Notes: generated from the sequence alone by a model not told the origin. DNA of 64,000 nt from Apostichopus japonicus (GCF_037975245.1 NC_092572.1:24707989-24771988), one strand, 5' to 3'. Positions 47,199-58,216 are shown, counted from the stretch's first letter. Translations and numbers: made by a program.

Positions 47199-47520
47199 AT
47201 GTTGAATGTTTTTCAAGCAACTTTGATAATTATGTCCTTTATTGTGATTAAAGGAAATATGCCTCAAATCCACCGAGTGATTTTGGATGACTCAGTCACG
47301 CTACAGTGTCCCTGGTCTTCTGAAGGCAACAAGCAATGGTACTTTAACGACTCACAGCTGTATTTCAATAAGTTATGTTTGGACAGACGCTGTGATGATT
47401 CCATACTACTTCGTGAAGACTATTCTCTGTACATACAGTCAGTGGAAATTCAACTTGAAGGTGAATACCAATGCAAGCAAGCATCGAGACTAATAATGAG
47501 GCATAAATTAATTGTCGAAG
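47199..47520 (+). CDS. Receptor exon 1: signal peptide and Ig1
   Basis: MLNVFQATLIIMSFIVIKG is the signal peptide; the first in-frame ATG was used. Ig landmarks are Cys in VTLQCPW, Trp in KQWYF and Cys in EGEYQC. The signal peptide and Ig1 share one exon, which is less usual. Donor is GAAG|gtagga, phase 1. Confidence 0.85.
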
Positions 47521-50500
47521 GTAGGACCATTACCGTTTGTTCTCCTCATCCATTTTGCTGTTATACCCTGTACCATTTGAGGTTTTACTCCCTGAACAAA
47601 AAGTACTTTTGTCTGACAATTGCAGAAAGTGAACGTATGAAGATTTATGTGATGATTAAATATGTAGTTGTTATCAATTATCCAACTTTATTCGTACCAG
47701 TATCATCTATAAATATTGTGTGATTGCAAATTGCAGTTTTATATGGAACGACATTTTTTAACATTTATTCAATAAATAAATATTGTGTAAAAGTAAGTGA
47801 GCCTAGCCTTTCGATTCTAGCAGGACCTTCTTCAGAGGCTGAATGACAAGTAACAGAAAATACAGGGGACAAAACACAAGCACAGGATGCAGGTAGGTTA
47901 ATGAGCAGGGTGAACACAAAAGAAATTGATGTAAGAAGATTAGTAGACAAACCAGGGTGAGGAGAGAGAAACCAACAGGGGGGAGAGGAGAGGGAGGAGG
48001 TAAACTGTTGAAGGACAAAGAGAAGATGAAGGGAGGATGGTTGGGAATGAACTGCAGAAGGACAAAGACAGGAAAATTTGTGGAAAAGAGGTGACAGAGA
48101 GCTAGGAGAAGAGGGGAAGAAGGGGAGATGGAGTGTGGGGGGGGGGGGTGGTAGGGGGCAAAAGAAAGGTAAATAATGTCCTTCCTGAATGCTGAGCCAG
48201 CCCAAGAGGTTGAATGGTGCGAAGGCGTTGCTTCCACTGTCTCTCTCTGCTGATTCGTACTAGGTCAGGACGGCTTCCTGAAGATTCAATGCCCTGTAGG
48301 GACAAGTCATGAATGGTATGGTATGGTATGGTCGGTTCACAACCATTATAGGAGGTCCCTGGGAAAATTATTTACAAAACTTAATTACTAAAAATTTATT
48401 AACTTTAAGTACGCATAAAACTGGTCATGTTTTAATTACATTTTAACTATCCATACTTTCTATGTAACATCTTTCTATTGCAGTTTATCCACGTCTTTTC
48501 CTAACATACAAAGACCGACATATTACCGGAGACTTTTATGTTAAAGAGAAGGACGAGATTAACATAAAGTGTTGTGCTATTGGCGCAAGACCTTCCTGGC
48601 AGCTAGGCTGGATGATCGATGGGGAACTCATAAATACATTCGAAACAGAAAATGTAGTTACCAAAAACATCAATGATGTTGAAACTTATGATTCGACCAC
48701 GGAAATAACGATATCAGTGAATTACAAAGCTGGGAATGTAACTTGCATGGGACGAAATAGTGATAATATTTCTCTTCTGGCAAAATCATATATCTCTGTC
48801 TACTATTACGTCTACGGTAAGCCAATTTGTCATACCTATATCGTGGCAAATAAAATTGTCTCTTTTACTATGGTTATAGGTTGTTGTAAACACAAGTTAA
48901 GGAAAATAACTTAAATTAAAATTAAAGATAACACCTTATACCTTACTAGACGGATTATCAGGTGTCTTAACCAGACTCTTTGCGTTTAAGGATATTCATA
49001 TTCGGTTAAACTGGTAGACAAAAACAAAATAAGACACATATTTGCTGATACTGAAGCTGCATGGGAAACGAAAGAAACAATGTAGCGAATGCAGTATCCT
49101 TATAGAATAAAATACAGAAACAAGTATATACTATTATAATGATTCATTAATTCGAAATATATCTGTATTGTCGGTCTCCTCATATGTTGAATATGCAATA
49201 GGCTGAAGCCTTGCTGTCACGATGTAACTCATTTGATACAAAAGTATGTTATTTATCACAATAGATAATGAATGCTTAACTAACTATACATTTTGTTTGA
49301 GCAGTTCCACGAAAGCCTTATAAACTAATCGAATATGAACTTGTGGGCTCAGTCTGTTTGTTGGAATGTGGAACTACTGTATGTTAGTTAATTGTTGCAA
49401 ATGTATAAGAAATGTATGTGTTACTTGTTATGTGTTGTCTGTGTTACATACTGTTAAAGGTTAATTCATAGTCATATTCCTCTATCAAGTTGGGTTAAAC
49501 AAACTCCTTCTCATCAAAAAGGGGAAACAAGAAGATGACAGTAAAGATTGATGACATTATTAGACAATATTTTATTTCACTGTTTTTCACAGAACTACCC
49601 ATTCTGACTCTTTTTGTGAATGGTGACGTGGTATCCAGTAAAACGGCAGTTGAAGTTCCTTACAAAGGTTCTGTCAAGGCAACGTGTATTGCCATAGGTG
49701 CACGACCGTCACCAAATCTTACTTGGATCATCGATAATGAGGGAGTCATTAGTGGCCAAACTGTGCGGCTGAGCCAGGATATTGTTATTTGGGATTCCAC
49801 AACACAAAGTTTTAACGTTACATCAACTGTACAATTTTCACCTCGTACCAAGAATGGGTCGATGGTATGTCATGCGTTGACTTATTTTAATGACACCGTC
49901 GACAAATTCATCTCCTATGTCACGAAGGGTCGAACTATTGTAACAGGTATATGTGTGATTTATGTTTACGAAAAACCGTACCATGTTTATTCCGCATCCT
50001 TTTTAGATAATCTTCGGGTTAAACGATCATAGCATTTCTCAGATTGGTTAATCAAACTACAGTTTCCACTAGTTTTTCATTCAATTTTTGCATTCGAAGA
50101 AGGGTATAAAACAAAAAATATCAAACAGTTAAATTGTACAACATAATGGAAATAGATGTCTCCTATTGTTTAATATTTGCAAATTCCATGTCGCACTTTG
50201 CAAAACAAATTTAAGCAAAGAAACAAATGCCCGAAAAGAGCAAAACCTTTAAATTTAAATTATTTTAATAAAATTCGTTCAAAGTTTTAGATTGTAGTTA
50301 AATTGTATTCCATCTCGATTATTTTTGTACTTAAATTTGTTTATGTAACAGACAACAGGTCAAAGGTCGACATAAAAAGTGCTGGAATTACTGAACAAAC
50401 AGTTCCAGTTATCTTGGTACCAATGACAGTCATTTGTACAGCGATAATTATAATGTGTATCTTATGGGCTGCAAAGCATGGTGAGTGTTTTTATTATTCT

Positions 50501-53500
50501 CTGTTTGTTCTAAACGTATTAATGATAAGATAATTACTATAATAAAGTCAAACGTTGGTTTTCGTACATCACTGACGATGAGATCTTTCTAAAATTTAAA
50601 TTGATAAAGCTACACAAATTTACACAACTAAACCGTAACTCTTTGCTTACTTAATGTTGATGCTCTTTTCTTTATGTATATTTTCAATACGTTTTTATAG
50701 TAGTGCAATTTTCACTTATTTTTGGCGTTTAAATTTCAGCACATTGTTGTCATCCACAAATGTAAGTAACGTTGATATTTTATATTGAAGCTAAGTAAGT
50801 ATACTTTGTTCCCGAAAGAATAAACACATGTAAAACTTTCATAGATGTGCATGTGAAAACTGGTTTGGTCTTTTCTCCCCCAAATTAAAGACATTCCTAT
50901 ATATGAACTACATATTCACTGATTTAAAGATATATTCCAATAAAAAGAAGTATCTTGAAATTTAAGATTTGTTAATTTTAATGCTTCTTAATAATTCTAA
51001 TGGATGTATTTAGGTATTTCAAGATAGGTGTAAATATTTCGTAAACATGCGTAATTAACTAGAGATACCTCAAAATAAATAATACGTGTCTCAAATTAAG
51101 TGAACTTAATGATTATCTCTCATTTAAAAAAGAATACAGACTATATTGCTCAAAGTACGACTCAGCATAAACTAGGGTAATGGCTTGCTCATACTTTCTA
51201 TATTAAATATTTTGATATTACCTAAAACCTTATTATGTTTAGAAGCAAAAACAATTGAAGCGGAACATCAAAGTTAACACACTTCTGATTCATTATATAT
51301 TGCCTAAGACCACAGGACACACTGCCCTGCGAAATGTCAGAGGAATCTGTCAGTGAGCAACCCGTGCTGACATCAGTGAGTAAGTGTACAATATAGTATC
51401 TACCGATTTTACAAAGCACTGAAACCTCAGATATAATCTTATAAGAGCGTGGTGGCCAATTGGCTAAGGCGCCGAACCCGTCATCTAAGGATTACTGGTT
51501 CGATTCCTGCCTAGTTCATTACGTTGTGTAATTGGGTAAGATGCTGTATCTCAATTGCCTCTCTCCACCTAGGGGTTAAATGGGTACCTGTGAGGTAACA
51601 AGTCATTGGGTGCAGTATATACCTGCTTCCATCTAGAGGGATTGTCTCTGGGACAGGTTATCATTGATCAGGGGTAATGTAATGTCTGTAAAGCGCTTTG
51701 AAACATATCGCTGGGATATATCGCTGGTATATACATCGAACATTATTATTATTATATAAAAACAAAGGTGATACTGCACGTCAAGTTCATTGCAATGTCT
51801 CTATAACATATATAATTAACTTTAATCATCATTGTTGACATGAAATACGAATAATCTCTATGTGAACTGAGTGACATAAACTGTAAGGGGTTTGGGGTTA
51901 GAACACTATGTCACTTATTAACCCATGCCACACGTCTGGTAAAGGGAAAATAAAGAATCGTTTCTTATTGAATCAATATTTGCAGAAACTCGCAAAACAC
52001 GTCCGACTCCACAAAGGTAAACTACTTCAATTTTGATCATTCTACTGTTCTCTGTGATATGCTCTACTCACGTGACAATGAGGCATGGTACCGAATTTAC
52101 TGTAGGCTGTTGAGAAATTGTTTTCCAATTGTTTATTTTTTATTTGTTACAGCGCCAATGGAGCGGTGACTAATTGTCTTCATGACCGACAAAGGAATAG
52201 ATTGTTTAAAACTTAAATATTTGCACAATTTTCACCACCGGGTAATTTTGTAAGCTAAGAAACTTCCTGTTACGGCTATGGCATGAGAAGGTTCGATAAA
52301 ACACATCTTACACCTTTCTTTAAATTCCAGACTCAGTTTAGAACTACCGCAGCTTCCGCATTATAACAGCAATGAGTCACGACGGGTTACAAAACCTGAA
52401 GCAGAACATGGTAAAACACTTGAAATGTTCATTCACTGTTCATTTCAATTGAGGATCATTTCAATCCGTGTAATAACATACTAAGATTTTCATTGGTCAT
52501 ATATGTCCTGTGTTGAAACCATTTAATGTTACAAGGTCTCGTTTATACAAAAAAAAAGTTTTAAAAAAATACAAGGAAGTGAACAAGTGCTGCTTGGTGG
52601 CTATGTTCAAATACTGAGCTCTGATTGACACTGTTAAATTGTGTATTTACTCCCACCCCCCCCCCCCCATGTACACCTTTGATGGTATGGATTTTAAAGT
52701 TCCTTAAGTAAATGCAGCCTGCTTTTTACAACATATGAAACTTTCACTATAATGTATAGTTATTATCATTGATTTCCTTAACGAAATTAAATTATTAACT
52801 TACTTATGATCAACAAATTTTAGGGTCTTTTCAAACTGAACAGTAATGATTTTCATAGGTCGTATATCATGTTGCTCAAACCAATAGCCACAGCCCACAG
52901 TTCCTCATTATCGTGATTGCTCGTCCATGTGGTTCATTCCTTAAACCTTCAGAAATGATTTTTATGCAGAAAGTTGGTTTCATCATATTGGGATATTCAA
53001 TATTTAAGATAGACTTTATTATTATTTTTTTGGTCTTCATTGATTGTTTTTGTAGGGATTTATTCAATGATTGATGAGAGTTTTCCCGAATTCCGAGTAT
53101 ATCGCGAGGAAGACCTATGCAAAGTCGTTACTCTAAATATTGGAAAATCGTACACCAGATGGATGGGTATGATTAAAGAATCGCTGGGTACTAAATGTGT
53201 TATTATAACAACCGCTTCAGGTAAAAACTGTTAAATCTCACACAATATTTGATTTGACTCTATTTATTACTCCCAGTGTAAACAAATGTTGCTTCTGGTT
53301 ATGGAGGAGTAAATTATAGATTTTCGATAATCAACCCTTTCTGCTCTATATAAACAATTTCCGTATGTTCGTAGATATGATATTGTACGAAGTCTAATAC
53401 TGAACGTTTAAATATTAACATAAATGCAATATTCGAGAAAAGGAATAATGGCGTTTGAGTGTGTTATCTGGCCCTCTCTCGTGAAAGACTATCAACTAAT

Positions 53501-56500
53501 TTGGCCATGGAGTGTTTAAAAAGTTGTCCTTTGTTACATAAATATGCTGTCGAGACTCCAATATATAGTCATGCAAGGCGACGTATAGACGACGGTAAAA
53601 TAGCTTATTGGGAAACATGAAACTATTTCGGTAAATTAACAATGCATTGTTTTTTGCTTGAATACGATTCCACAAGACATTACGAAAATACGTCATGTGA
53701 TATAGCGTAGCAAATAACATAGATGCTTACTGTGAAAGTGAAATGATATCATTGTCGACTTTGACTTTGTTATCAATAAAGTATAATATTTATTTTAATA
53801 TTGAATAACGATCCAGAGACAGCGATCACTACCAATGATGTACACTGGGATTTGTTCGCAAAACGTGCTCTAGAATTACCGACGTCGGACTATATTACGA
53901 AACTGGAAGGCATTTGTATATCCTCAGGTATTTTGTGATTCTATATTTACCTTTCATTAATATAAATATATCTTTATGAATATAAATATATCTGCATAAA
54001 TGTAAATATATGTTTATGAATATAAATAAATATTCATGATGATAAATATATCTTAATGAATTTAAAATAAATATTCATGAGTATAAATATATATATATAC
54101 ATTGATATGAATAAATATTCATGGAGATAAATATATATTCATGAGGATAAATCAATCAGATGCTTCAGCAGATTAAGTCGTTGGTTCCGATACTGTGAGA
54201 TTCACTACATTGCTTCAACATCTTCTGAATGTAGTTAAAATGTACATACATATCTCACCAAAATATATGTTGTGAACTTCCTTCGTTTAGGCATAAAGCT
54301 TAACCAGATTAATAAAATAATGTAACATGCTAAGAAAAGGAAAGTATATAACATATTAACGTTCGTTTTGTTTCGGCCTTAAGCTTAACACATTAAACAA
54401 TAATGTACCGTAACATTCTAAGCAAGGGAAAGTGAAAACTGTCGCCGAGCTGTAGACGACGCTCAATCAAGCTATACCAGAGCACATGCGACACCAGTCT
54501 GAACTAGGAGAGGAAAGAACCATGTAACTTACATAACGCAGGTATTTCAGAATGGCAGATTCAGGAGTGACCCGGCATTAGGTCAGTGTGGATGCATTGC
54601 CTAAACCTTTACCAATTTCAGAACGATAGGACGACGAAGGCATGTAAATATGTTACGTACATACGCAAAGAAGAGAGGCGGTTATAGAAGGTCACACCCT
54701 AAACACACAAACACCATAGGGCGAGGTCATCGGTGACCTTTGCCCGACCTAGACCCAACGGAAATTTGCCTTTCTACTACGTGAACATGTACTTGCCAAT
54801 GACGTGGTTAAAGTCGTTTTTATTTTTCGCATAAATATCTTACATTAAATCTCTTCTTTTACAACGTGTTTTTTTTCTTTTTTTTCACAGGTCAACTCCA
54901 CCTCTTACATGAAAACCTTGCATGTGGTACACTTGCAGCTCATATGACAGCCAGAAAAACAGAAGGCAGTGTCTTGAATTTGAATGAAGGCATAAGATTA
55001 AGAGAGGTCATCACCTATATTCTGGGAATTTTAGATGGACTAGAGCTAATCCACTCTTACGGGGTAAAGTTCGTTCTGGTTTTATTTTGTATGAATAAAG
55101 TGACATCTAAATTAAGAAAGCTTACTTTATTTAAAGGTCAAACAAAATACCTTGAAGTTATACAATCACTTACAAATCTCTCTTCTTTTCGCAATTTCCC
55201 TTTTTTTTTTTTTTTGCCAGTTTGTTCATCCTGGATTGGAAAGCAGGAAAGTATTATTTACGAAGCAAGGCGTTTGCAAACTCTATGACTTCTGCCTTTC
55301 TATGGATGCTACGAAAGCAATCCTTGTCAAGAAATCACAGGTTTGTCTTCCATCACTCAAAGATTAAACATTGTTTTAATTAATTTCAAACACAGCAGTT
55401 CCTAATGAACTTCATATTCTTCTTATGATAAATTACAGTGCGAATCTAGACTGTAAATTTCACATAAAGTTAACAGTCATGATTTTCACAAAAGTTTGAG
55501 TTTTCTATTTTGGTTCTTTTAGGTTTCATTTCGGCCACAAGTTTATCCACCCGAATCGATAGACCGTAATGAATACACGCAGGAAAGCGACATCTGGTCA
55601 TTTGCAGTGATGACATGGGAACTCATGTCTGGGGGTAAGAGACACGCCTGAGTAGTTAAGCGGATGCATTAACCTTAGCATAAACACAATGATTAAGATG
55701 CGGCAGTTACAGCCCATTGTTGCGCTAACTTTAACCATTGGACGTGTACCTTCTAACACCATTTACTTAATAACTGAAATTCTCACCGAAGTGAGTTTCT
55801 GTCTGAAACAGACAAAAACAGACCAATGATATGGTTCAAAAACGAAATGAAACTCTTTCGAACTTTTCCGTAGTGCACAAGCACGTGTTTCACACCCTCG
55901 GCTCCCGATAGAGATTGAGAGCTAAGACTTCCTTCCCTTATTCATGTTATAGAGATCACCAGCTCTTCACACAATCTAAGCATGTAAACAGTTTCACTGT
56001 ATGCCCATCTAGACCGAGTACTTTAAGAGTTCGTTGGGATGAAGGTCAAGTTTTTTCCTTATCAGTGCTCTGATTCCCACGGAGAGAAATGTTTAAGTTT
56101 AATCTATATATCTTGGGGAAGTTTGGAACTCAAGGTTGTATGCCATCTACACTAACATGCAGCAGAGACGTTAAATTGCAGATATTGCTTAATGGCTTAT
56201 TCTGACCGTCATTGACCACATGATTAGTGTTGTTCATCAATAGGTTAACGCGTTATGTGATTTGTGTCGTTTTGACTGGATCACAACTCAAATAGTGCAA
56301 ACCTGTGTCAAAAGTTCAATATCATGACCTCCCAAATATTAAAAGCTGTTCTTTTCAGTTATATTCTTGTTTAACGTGGGTTGAATTAATGTGTTATCCA
56401 AACTTAGTTTCAGCAACACAAAGGAAAACATCAATGTTTTTATTGCATAGAAACTTCCTCAATAAATTTTTATCAACGATTCACTGCTATAACCATCGTT

Positions 56501-58216
56501 AACATTCATTTCAGTCACTTTCATGAAAGAGAAAATTGCTGTCGGTTTTTATAACCCATATTTTGTGTAATTAGTTCAGTGTTCTTTCTGTTATTGAATG
56601 AACATTGAAAGTAGCTTTCTATTCAATTATGAGTCTCGTTTTAATCATAACCTTCCATTCAAAGATTCAACAGTGCTTCCAACAGCTGGATACAGCAATG
56701 ACGCTCGGGTTGATACAGTAACGGAACTTTCCTGGCCACGCACTTATAACCAATACAGGTAAATGACTTTCAATGAACGATTTATTGTGCTCTAGGTTGT
56801 GAGCAATTAACATGAATTAAAGTTTCTTTGGAATTCTTACTGTAGAACGTCTGAAGTATTGGTAAAACAAAATCAGCAGGATATGACAAAATCCCCCCCC
56901 ACTCCCAAAACAACAAACCTTTCTCATTTCTCATCTTCCACCCCCCACTCCCTCAAAAATAACCCATCAGATACACTAAAAACACAAAATGTGTTATACA
57001 AACTAAACCTGAAGCACGTATTCATAGGAAAGAACTCGCGTTTGATACCATTCGAAAAGTAAATACTTATAAGTAATTTTAGAACACATTTGTATTTGTT
57101 TTCCGAGCAGAAATGATTTACTCTTTGAATGTTGGAGAAAGTGTCCGTCACTTCGCCCAGGGAGTACAGCTTTGAAGAAATCTTTCAAGAAGGTACAGAA
57201 AAGTTTCTCATTTTTTCATTTACCACAGTTTACCAGCAGATGATGGAATAGATAAATTCATTTCCATTCCAGCATATTCATTTCCATGGAAACAATGTAT
57301 AGTATATACAATAACTACCGTAAACGATTAGTCATTTAATCGTTCAAATTGGATTACAGTTGTATCATTGAAAAAGCCTTTTTTTCAGCAGCAATTTCCT
57401 GCCCTTACTTTAATAACCCTTAAGAACGTTTCATCCCTATCACGTACTGCCACAGTCTTGATTTTGATTCAACAATATGTAAACATCAACCCGAATGATA
57501 CCCAAGGCTCGTACAGAAACTACTGTTCATATCATGTAACACATGTTACATATGTTACGAACACAAGGTACTAATAACTGATGCACGGTTGTGGGACATA
57601 AAAAGTAGTTGCTGCACCAACCAATGTGTTTGAGTTCTTTAAAACGCGTTTTCTAACGTGAAGCCCGAACCTTGTCGATTTATGCTATCAGTATGGGTAT
57701 ACTCACACATGGCAATTCTTCGCTCTCGGCATGAAGAATTGGCGTAATTTTAAAGAGAAGTGTGAACTGTAATCGAACGGTACCGTACCTTTACTTCAAA
57801 CACATTGCTATAGTATAGTAACTACTGGTGCCACCTGTTAACAGATGCTACTACTGTTCTGTCCCATAACCGTGCATCAGTAATTACTGCTTTGTGTTCG
57901 TAATACGGTAACATGTGTTACAGGTGGCACCAGTAGTTACTGTACTAGCTATGAGTATCGGCTGAAGCATCTCTACAGGAGCGCTATCATCACGTATAAT
58001 GTGGCGCTCTTAAACTATGTTCTATAACTCGACATCCGTACCTGGATCAGTATTTTTCAGGTGATATTTTCTATTTATTTTTTCTGCTCTCACATCCTTT
58101 CTGTTATGCATTAGAAATGTCATTCGTCGACACTGAAGGTTTTGCCACAAAGAAAGCTGCAGTCACTTGAAGAAACGTATGTTCCCATGGACCGGCCGAA
58201 AAGTTGGAATAATTAG
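47199..58216 (+). CDS. Ig-domain receptor with tyrosine pseudokinase domain (16 exons, 763 aa)
   Basis: Exons: 47199-47520, 48484-48816, 49593-49946, 50352-50480, 50740-50761, 51309-51379, 51986-52016, 52331-52410, 53056-53220, 53817-53927, 54891-55063, 55221-55340, 55523-55634, 56674-56758, 57111-57192, 58115-58216. Total is 2292 nt, in phase throughout. Layout: signal peptide (1-19), Ig1 (~21-107), Ig2 (~108-218), Ig3 (~219-336), membrane helix (~354-375), cytoplasmic linker, kinase fold (~470-730), tail with Y752 VPM. The kinase lacks the glycine loop pattern. VAIK is VIIT499, HRD is HPG602, the catalytic Asn is Lys607 and DFG is DFC622; the late landmarks PPE, SDIWSF and CW...RP are kept. 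Such a protein should not transfer phosphate and may act as a scaffold or co-receptor. The family of the kinase is not resolved by eye. Confidence 0.85.
47785..48320 (-). mobile_element. Penelope-like retroelement 3' remnant (GIY-YIG C-terminus and tail)
   Basis: On the minus strand the 5' part encodes RISRERQWKQRLRTIQPLGL, which resembles the R-E-x-x-W-(I/x)-x-x-L-x-T-x-x-P-x-G-L(N) end of the GIY-YIG endonuclease region of Penelope-like elements. A pyrimidine-rich tail follows, then the core CCTCTGAAGAAG, hairpin, GAAA, also present at 18.8 kb. It is strongly 5'-truncated and not active. Confidence 0.55.
48312..48331 (+). repeat. GGTAT pentamer run
   Basis: Three to four copies of TGGTA abut the 5' border of the Penelope-like fragment. 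Confidence 0.7.
48484..48816 (+). CDS. Receptor exon 2: Ig2
   Basis: A phase 1-1 Ig exon. Landmarks are INIKCCAIGARPS, LGWMIDG (core Trp) and AGNVTCMG (second Cys). NVT and NIS are glycosylation sequons. GARPS recurs in Ig3, which suggests that Ig2 and Ig3 arose by duplication. Confidence 0.85.
49593..49946 (+). CDS. Receptor exon 3: Ig3
   Basis: A phase 1-1 Ig exon. Landmarks are VKATCIAIGARPSPNLTWII and SMVCHAL. NLT, NVT, NGS and NDT are sequons. Acceptor is ttttcacag and donor is ACAG|gtatat. Confidence 0.85.
50352..50480 (+). CDS. Receptor exon 4: membrane helix
   Basis: Residues 337-380. The helix is about VPVILVPMTVICTAIIIMCI plus LW, followed by AAKH on the cytoplasmic side. A phase 1-1 exon. 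Confidence 0.85.
50740..50761 (+). CDS. Receptor exon 5: 22-nt micro-exon with CC
   Basis: Encodes AHCCHPQ just inside the membrane. The Cys pair is a plausible palmitoylation site. Acceptor is aaatttcag and donor is AAT|gtaagt. Phase is 1 in, 2 out. It is required to keep exons 4 and 6 in frame. Confidence 0.6.
51309..51379 (+). CDS. Receptor exon 6: acidic juxtamembrane linker
   Basis: Encodes IPQDTLPCEMSEESVSEQPV and LTSV. The borders used (cctaag acceptor, GTGA|gtaagt donor) are the only pair that joins the neighbours in frame. An alternative acceptor 7 nt downstream (accacag) looks stronger but breaks the frame from exon 5. Confidence 0.55.
51449..51765 (+). repeat. tRNA-derived SINE with L2-type tail and (ATT)n
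   Basis: The head has an A box (TGGCCAATTGGCTAAGG) and a B box (GGTTCGATTCC). The ~200-bp body ends GTAAAGCGCTTTGAAACATA, then a TATATACATCGAA-like word and ATTATTATTATT. That end resembles L2-type LINE 3' tails, which such SINEs use for retrotransposition. It lies in receptor intron 6. Confidence 0.85.
51986..52016 (+). CDS. Receptor exon 7: 31-nt basic micro-exon
   Basis: Encodes KTRKTRPTPQ. Acceptor is atttgcag and donor is AAAG|gtaaac. Phase is 1 in, 2 out. Confidence 0.6.
52153..52216 (+). other. Possible alternative last exon (kinase-less receptor)
   Basis: Acceptor ttgttacag, then a frame that continues from exon 7 as SANGAVTNCLHDRQRNRLFK, Thr and a TAA. Use of this exon would give a ~441-residue receptor without the pseudokinase. 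No AATAAA is seen close downstream. Confidence 0.3.
52331..52410 (+). CDS. Receptor exon 8: linker with YNSN
   Basis: Encodes RLSLELPQLPHYNSNESRRV and onward to EAEH. Y432 NSN fits a Grb2-type YxN docking motif. Acceptor is aaattccag and donor is CATG|gtaaaa. Phase is 2 in, 1 out. Confidence 0.75.
53056..53220 (+). CDS. Receptor exon 9: start of pseudokinase N-lobe
   Basis: Residues 448-503. REEDLCKVVTLNIGKSYTRW occupies the place of the glycine-rich loop but lacks GxGxxG. KCVIITTAS aligns with beta-3, with Thr499 where the VAIK lysine should be. Confidence 0.85.
53817..53927 (+). CDS. Receptor exon 10: helix C region
   Basis: Residues 503-540, including WDLFAKRALELPTSDYITKL and EGICISSG, which match the helix C to beta-4 segment of receptor tyrosine kinases. 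Acceptor is atccag, used 2 nt upstream of a competing AG. Phase is 1-1. Confidence 0.85.
53953..54155 (+). repeat. AT-rich tandem repeat, ~27-30-bp unit
   Basis: About seven degenerate copies of ATGAATATAAATATATCTTT and ATAAATATTCATGA variants directly after exon 10. Confidence 0.8.
54891..55063 (+). CDS. Receptor exon 11: hinge to helix E
   Basis: Residues 540-597. LHLLHENLACGTLAAHMTAR is the hinge and helix D, and ILGILDGLELIHSYG is helix E leading into the catalytic loop. Acceptor follows a long T-rich tract. Phase is 1 in, 0 out. Confidence 0.9.
55221..55340 (+). CDS. Receptor exon 12: degenerate catalytic loop
   Basis: Residues 598-637. FVHPGLESRKVLFTKQGVCK and LYDFCLS correspond to the catalytic loop and DFG region. 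HRDLAARN has become HPGLESRK and DFG has become DFC. The exact spacing of the loop is retained. Confidence 0.9.
55523..55634 (+). CDS. Receptor exon 13: PPE to helix F
   Basis: Residues 638-675. VYPPESI matches the APE motif with Ala changed to Pro. QESDIWSFAVMTWELMSGG is the conserved helix F block, including the structural Asp and Trp. Phase is 0 in, 1 out. Confidence 0.9.
56674..56758 (+). CDS. Receptor exon 14: helix G region
   Basis: Residues 675-703, LPTAGYSNDARVDTVTELSW and onward to NQYR. Acceptor is ttcaacag and donor is TACAG|gtaaat. Phase is 1 in, 2 out. Confidence 0.8.
57111..57192 (+). CDS. Receptor exon 15: helix H, CW...RP motif
   Basis: Residues 703-730. LLFECWRKCPSLRPG matches the conserved CW-x6-RP block that closes tyrosine kinase domains. 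Phase is 2 in, 0 out. Confidence 0.85.
57529..57941. mobile_element. Inverted-repeat (foldback/MITE-like) element in receptor intron 15
   Basis: About 75 bp at 57533-57610 (including GTAACACATGTTAC and GATGCACGGTTGTGGGACA) is complementary to about 57845-57923. A second inverted pair, TAACTACTGGTGCCACCTGT and its complement, lies at about 57819-57838 and 57919-57938. I could not define the target duplication. Confidence 0.65.
58115..58216 (+). CDS. Receptor exon 16: C-terminal tail with YVPM
   Basis: Residues 731-763, ending TYVPMDRPKSWNN. Y752 VPM is a YxxM motif of the PI3K p85 SH2 type, so the dead kinase could still dock signalling proteins when phosphorylated by a partner. Stop TAG at 58214-58216. 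Confidence 0.8.
   Translation, partial: KCHSSTLKVLPQRKLQSLEETYVPMDRPKSWNN

Larger units (their letters stand above)
47521..58114 (+). other. Receptor gene introns
   Basis: Intron 1 (47521-48483) carries a minus-strand Penelope-like remnant and a small GGTAT run. Intron 6 (51380-51985) carries a SINE. Intron 7 (52017-52330) carries a possible alternative last exon. Intron 8 (52411-53055) has a poly-C run at 52659-52669. Intron 10 (53928-54890) starts with an AT-rich tandem array. Intron 15 (57193-58114) carries an inverted-repeat element. Introns 2, 3, 4, 5, 9 and 11-14 show nothing notable. Intron 13 (55635-56673) is over 1 kb without a recognisable feature. Confidence 0.6.
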
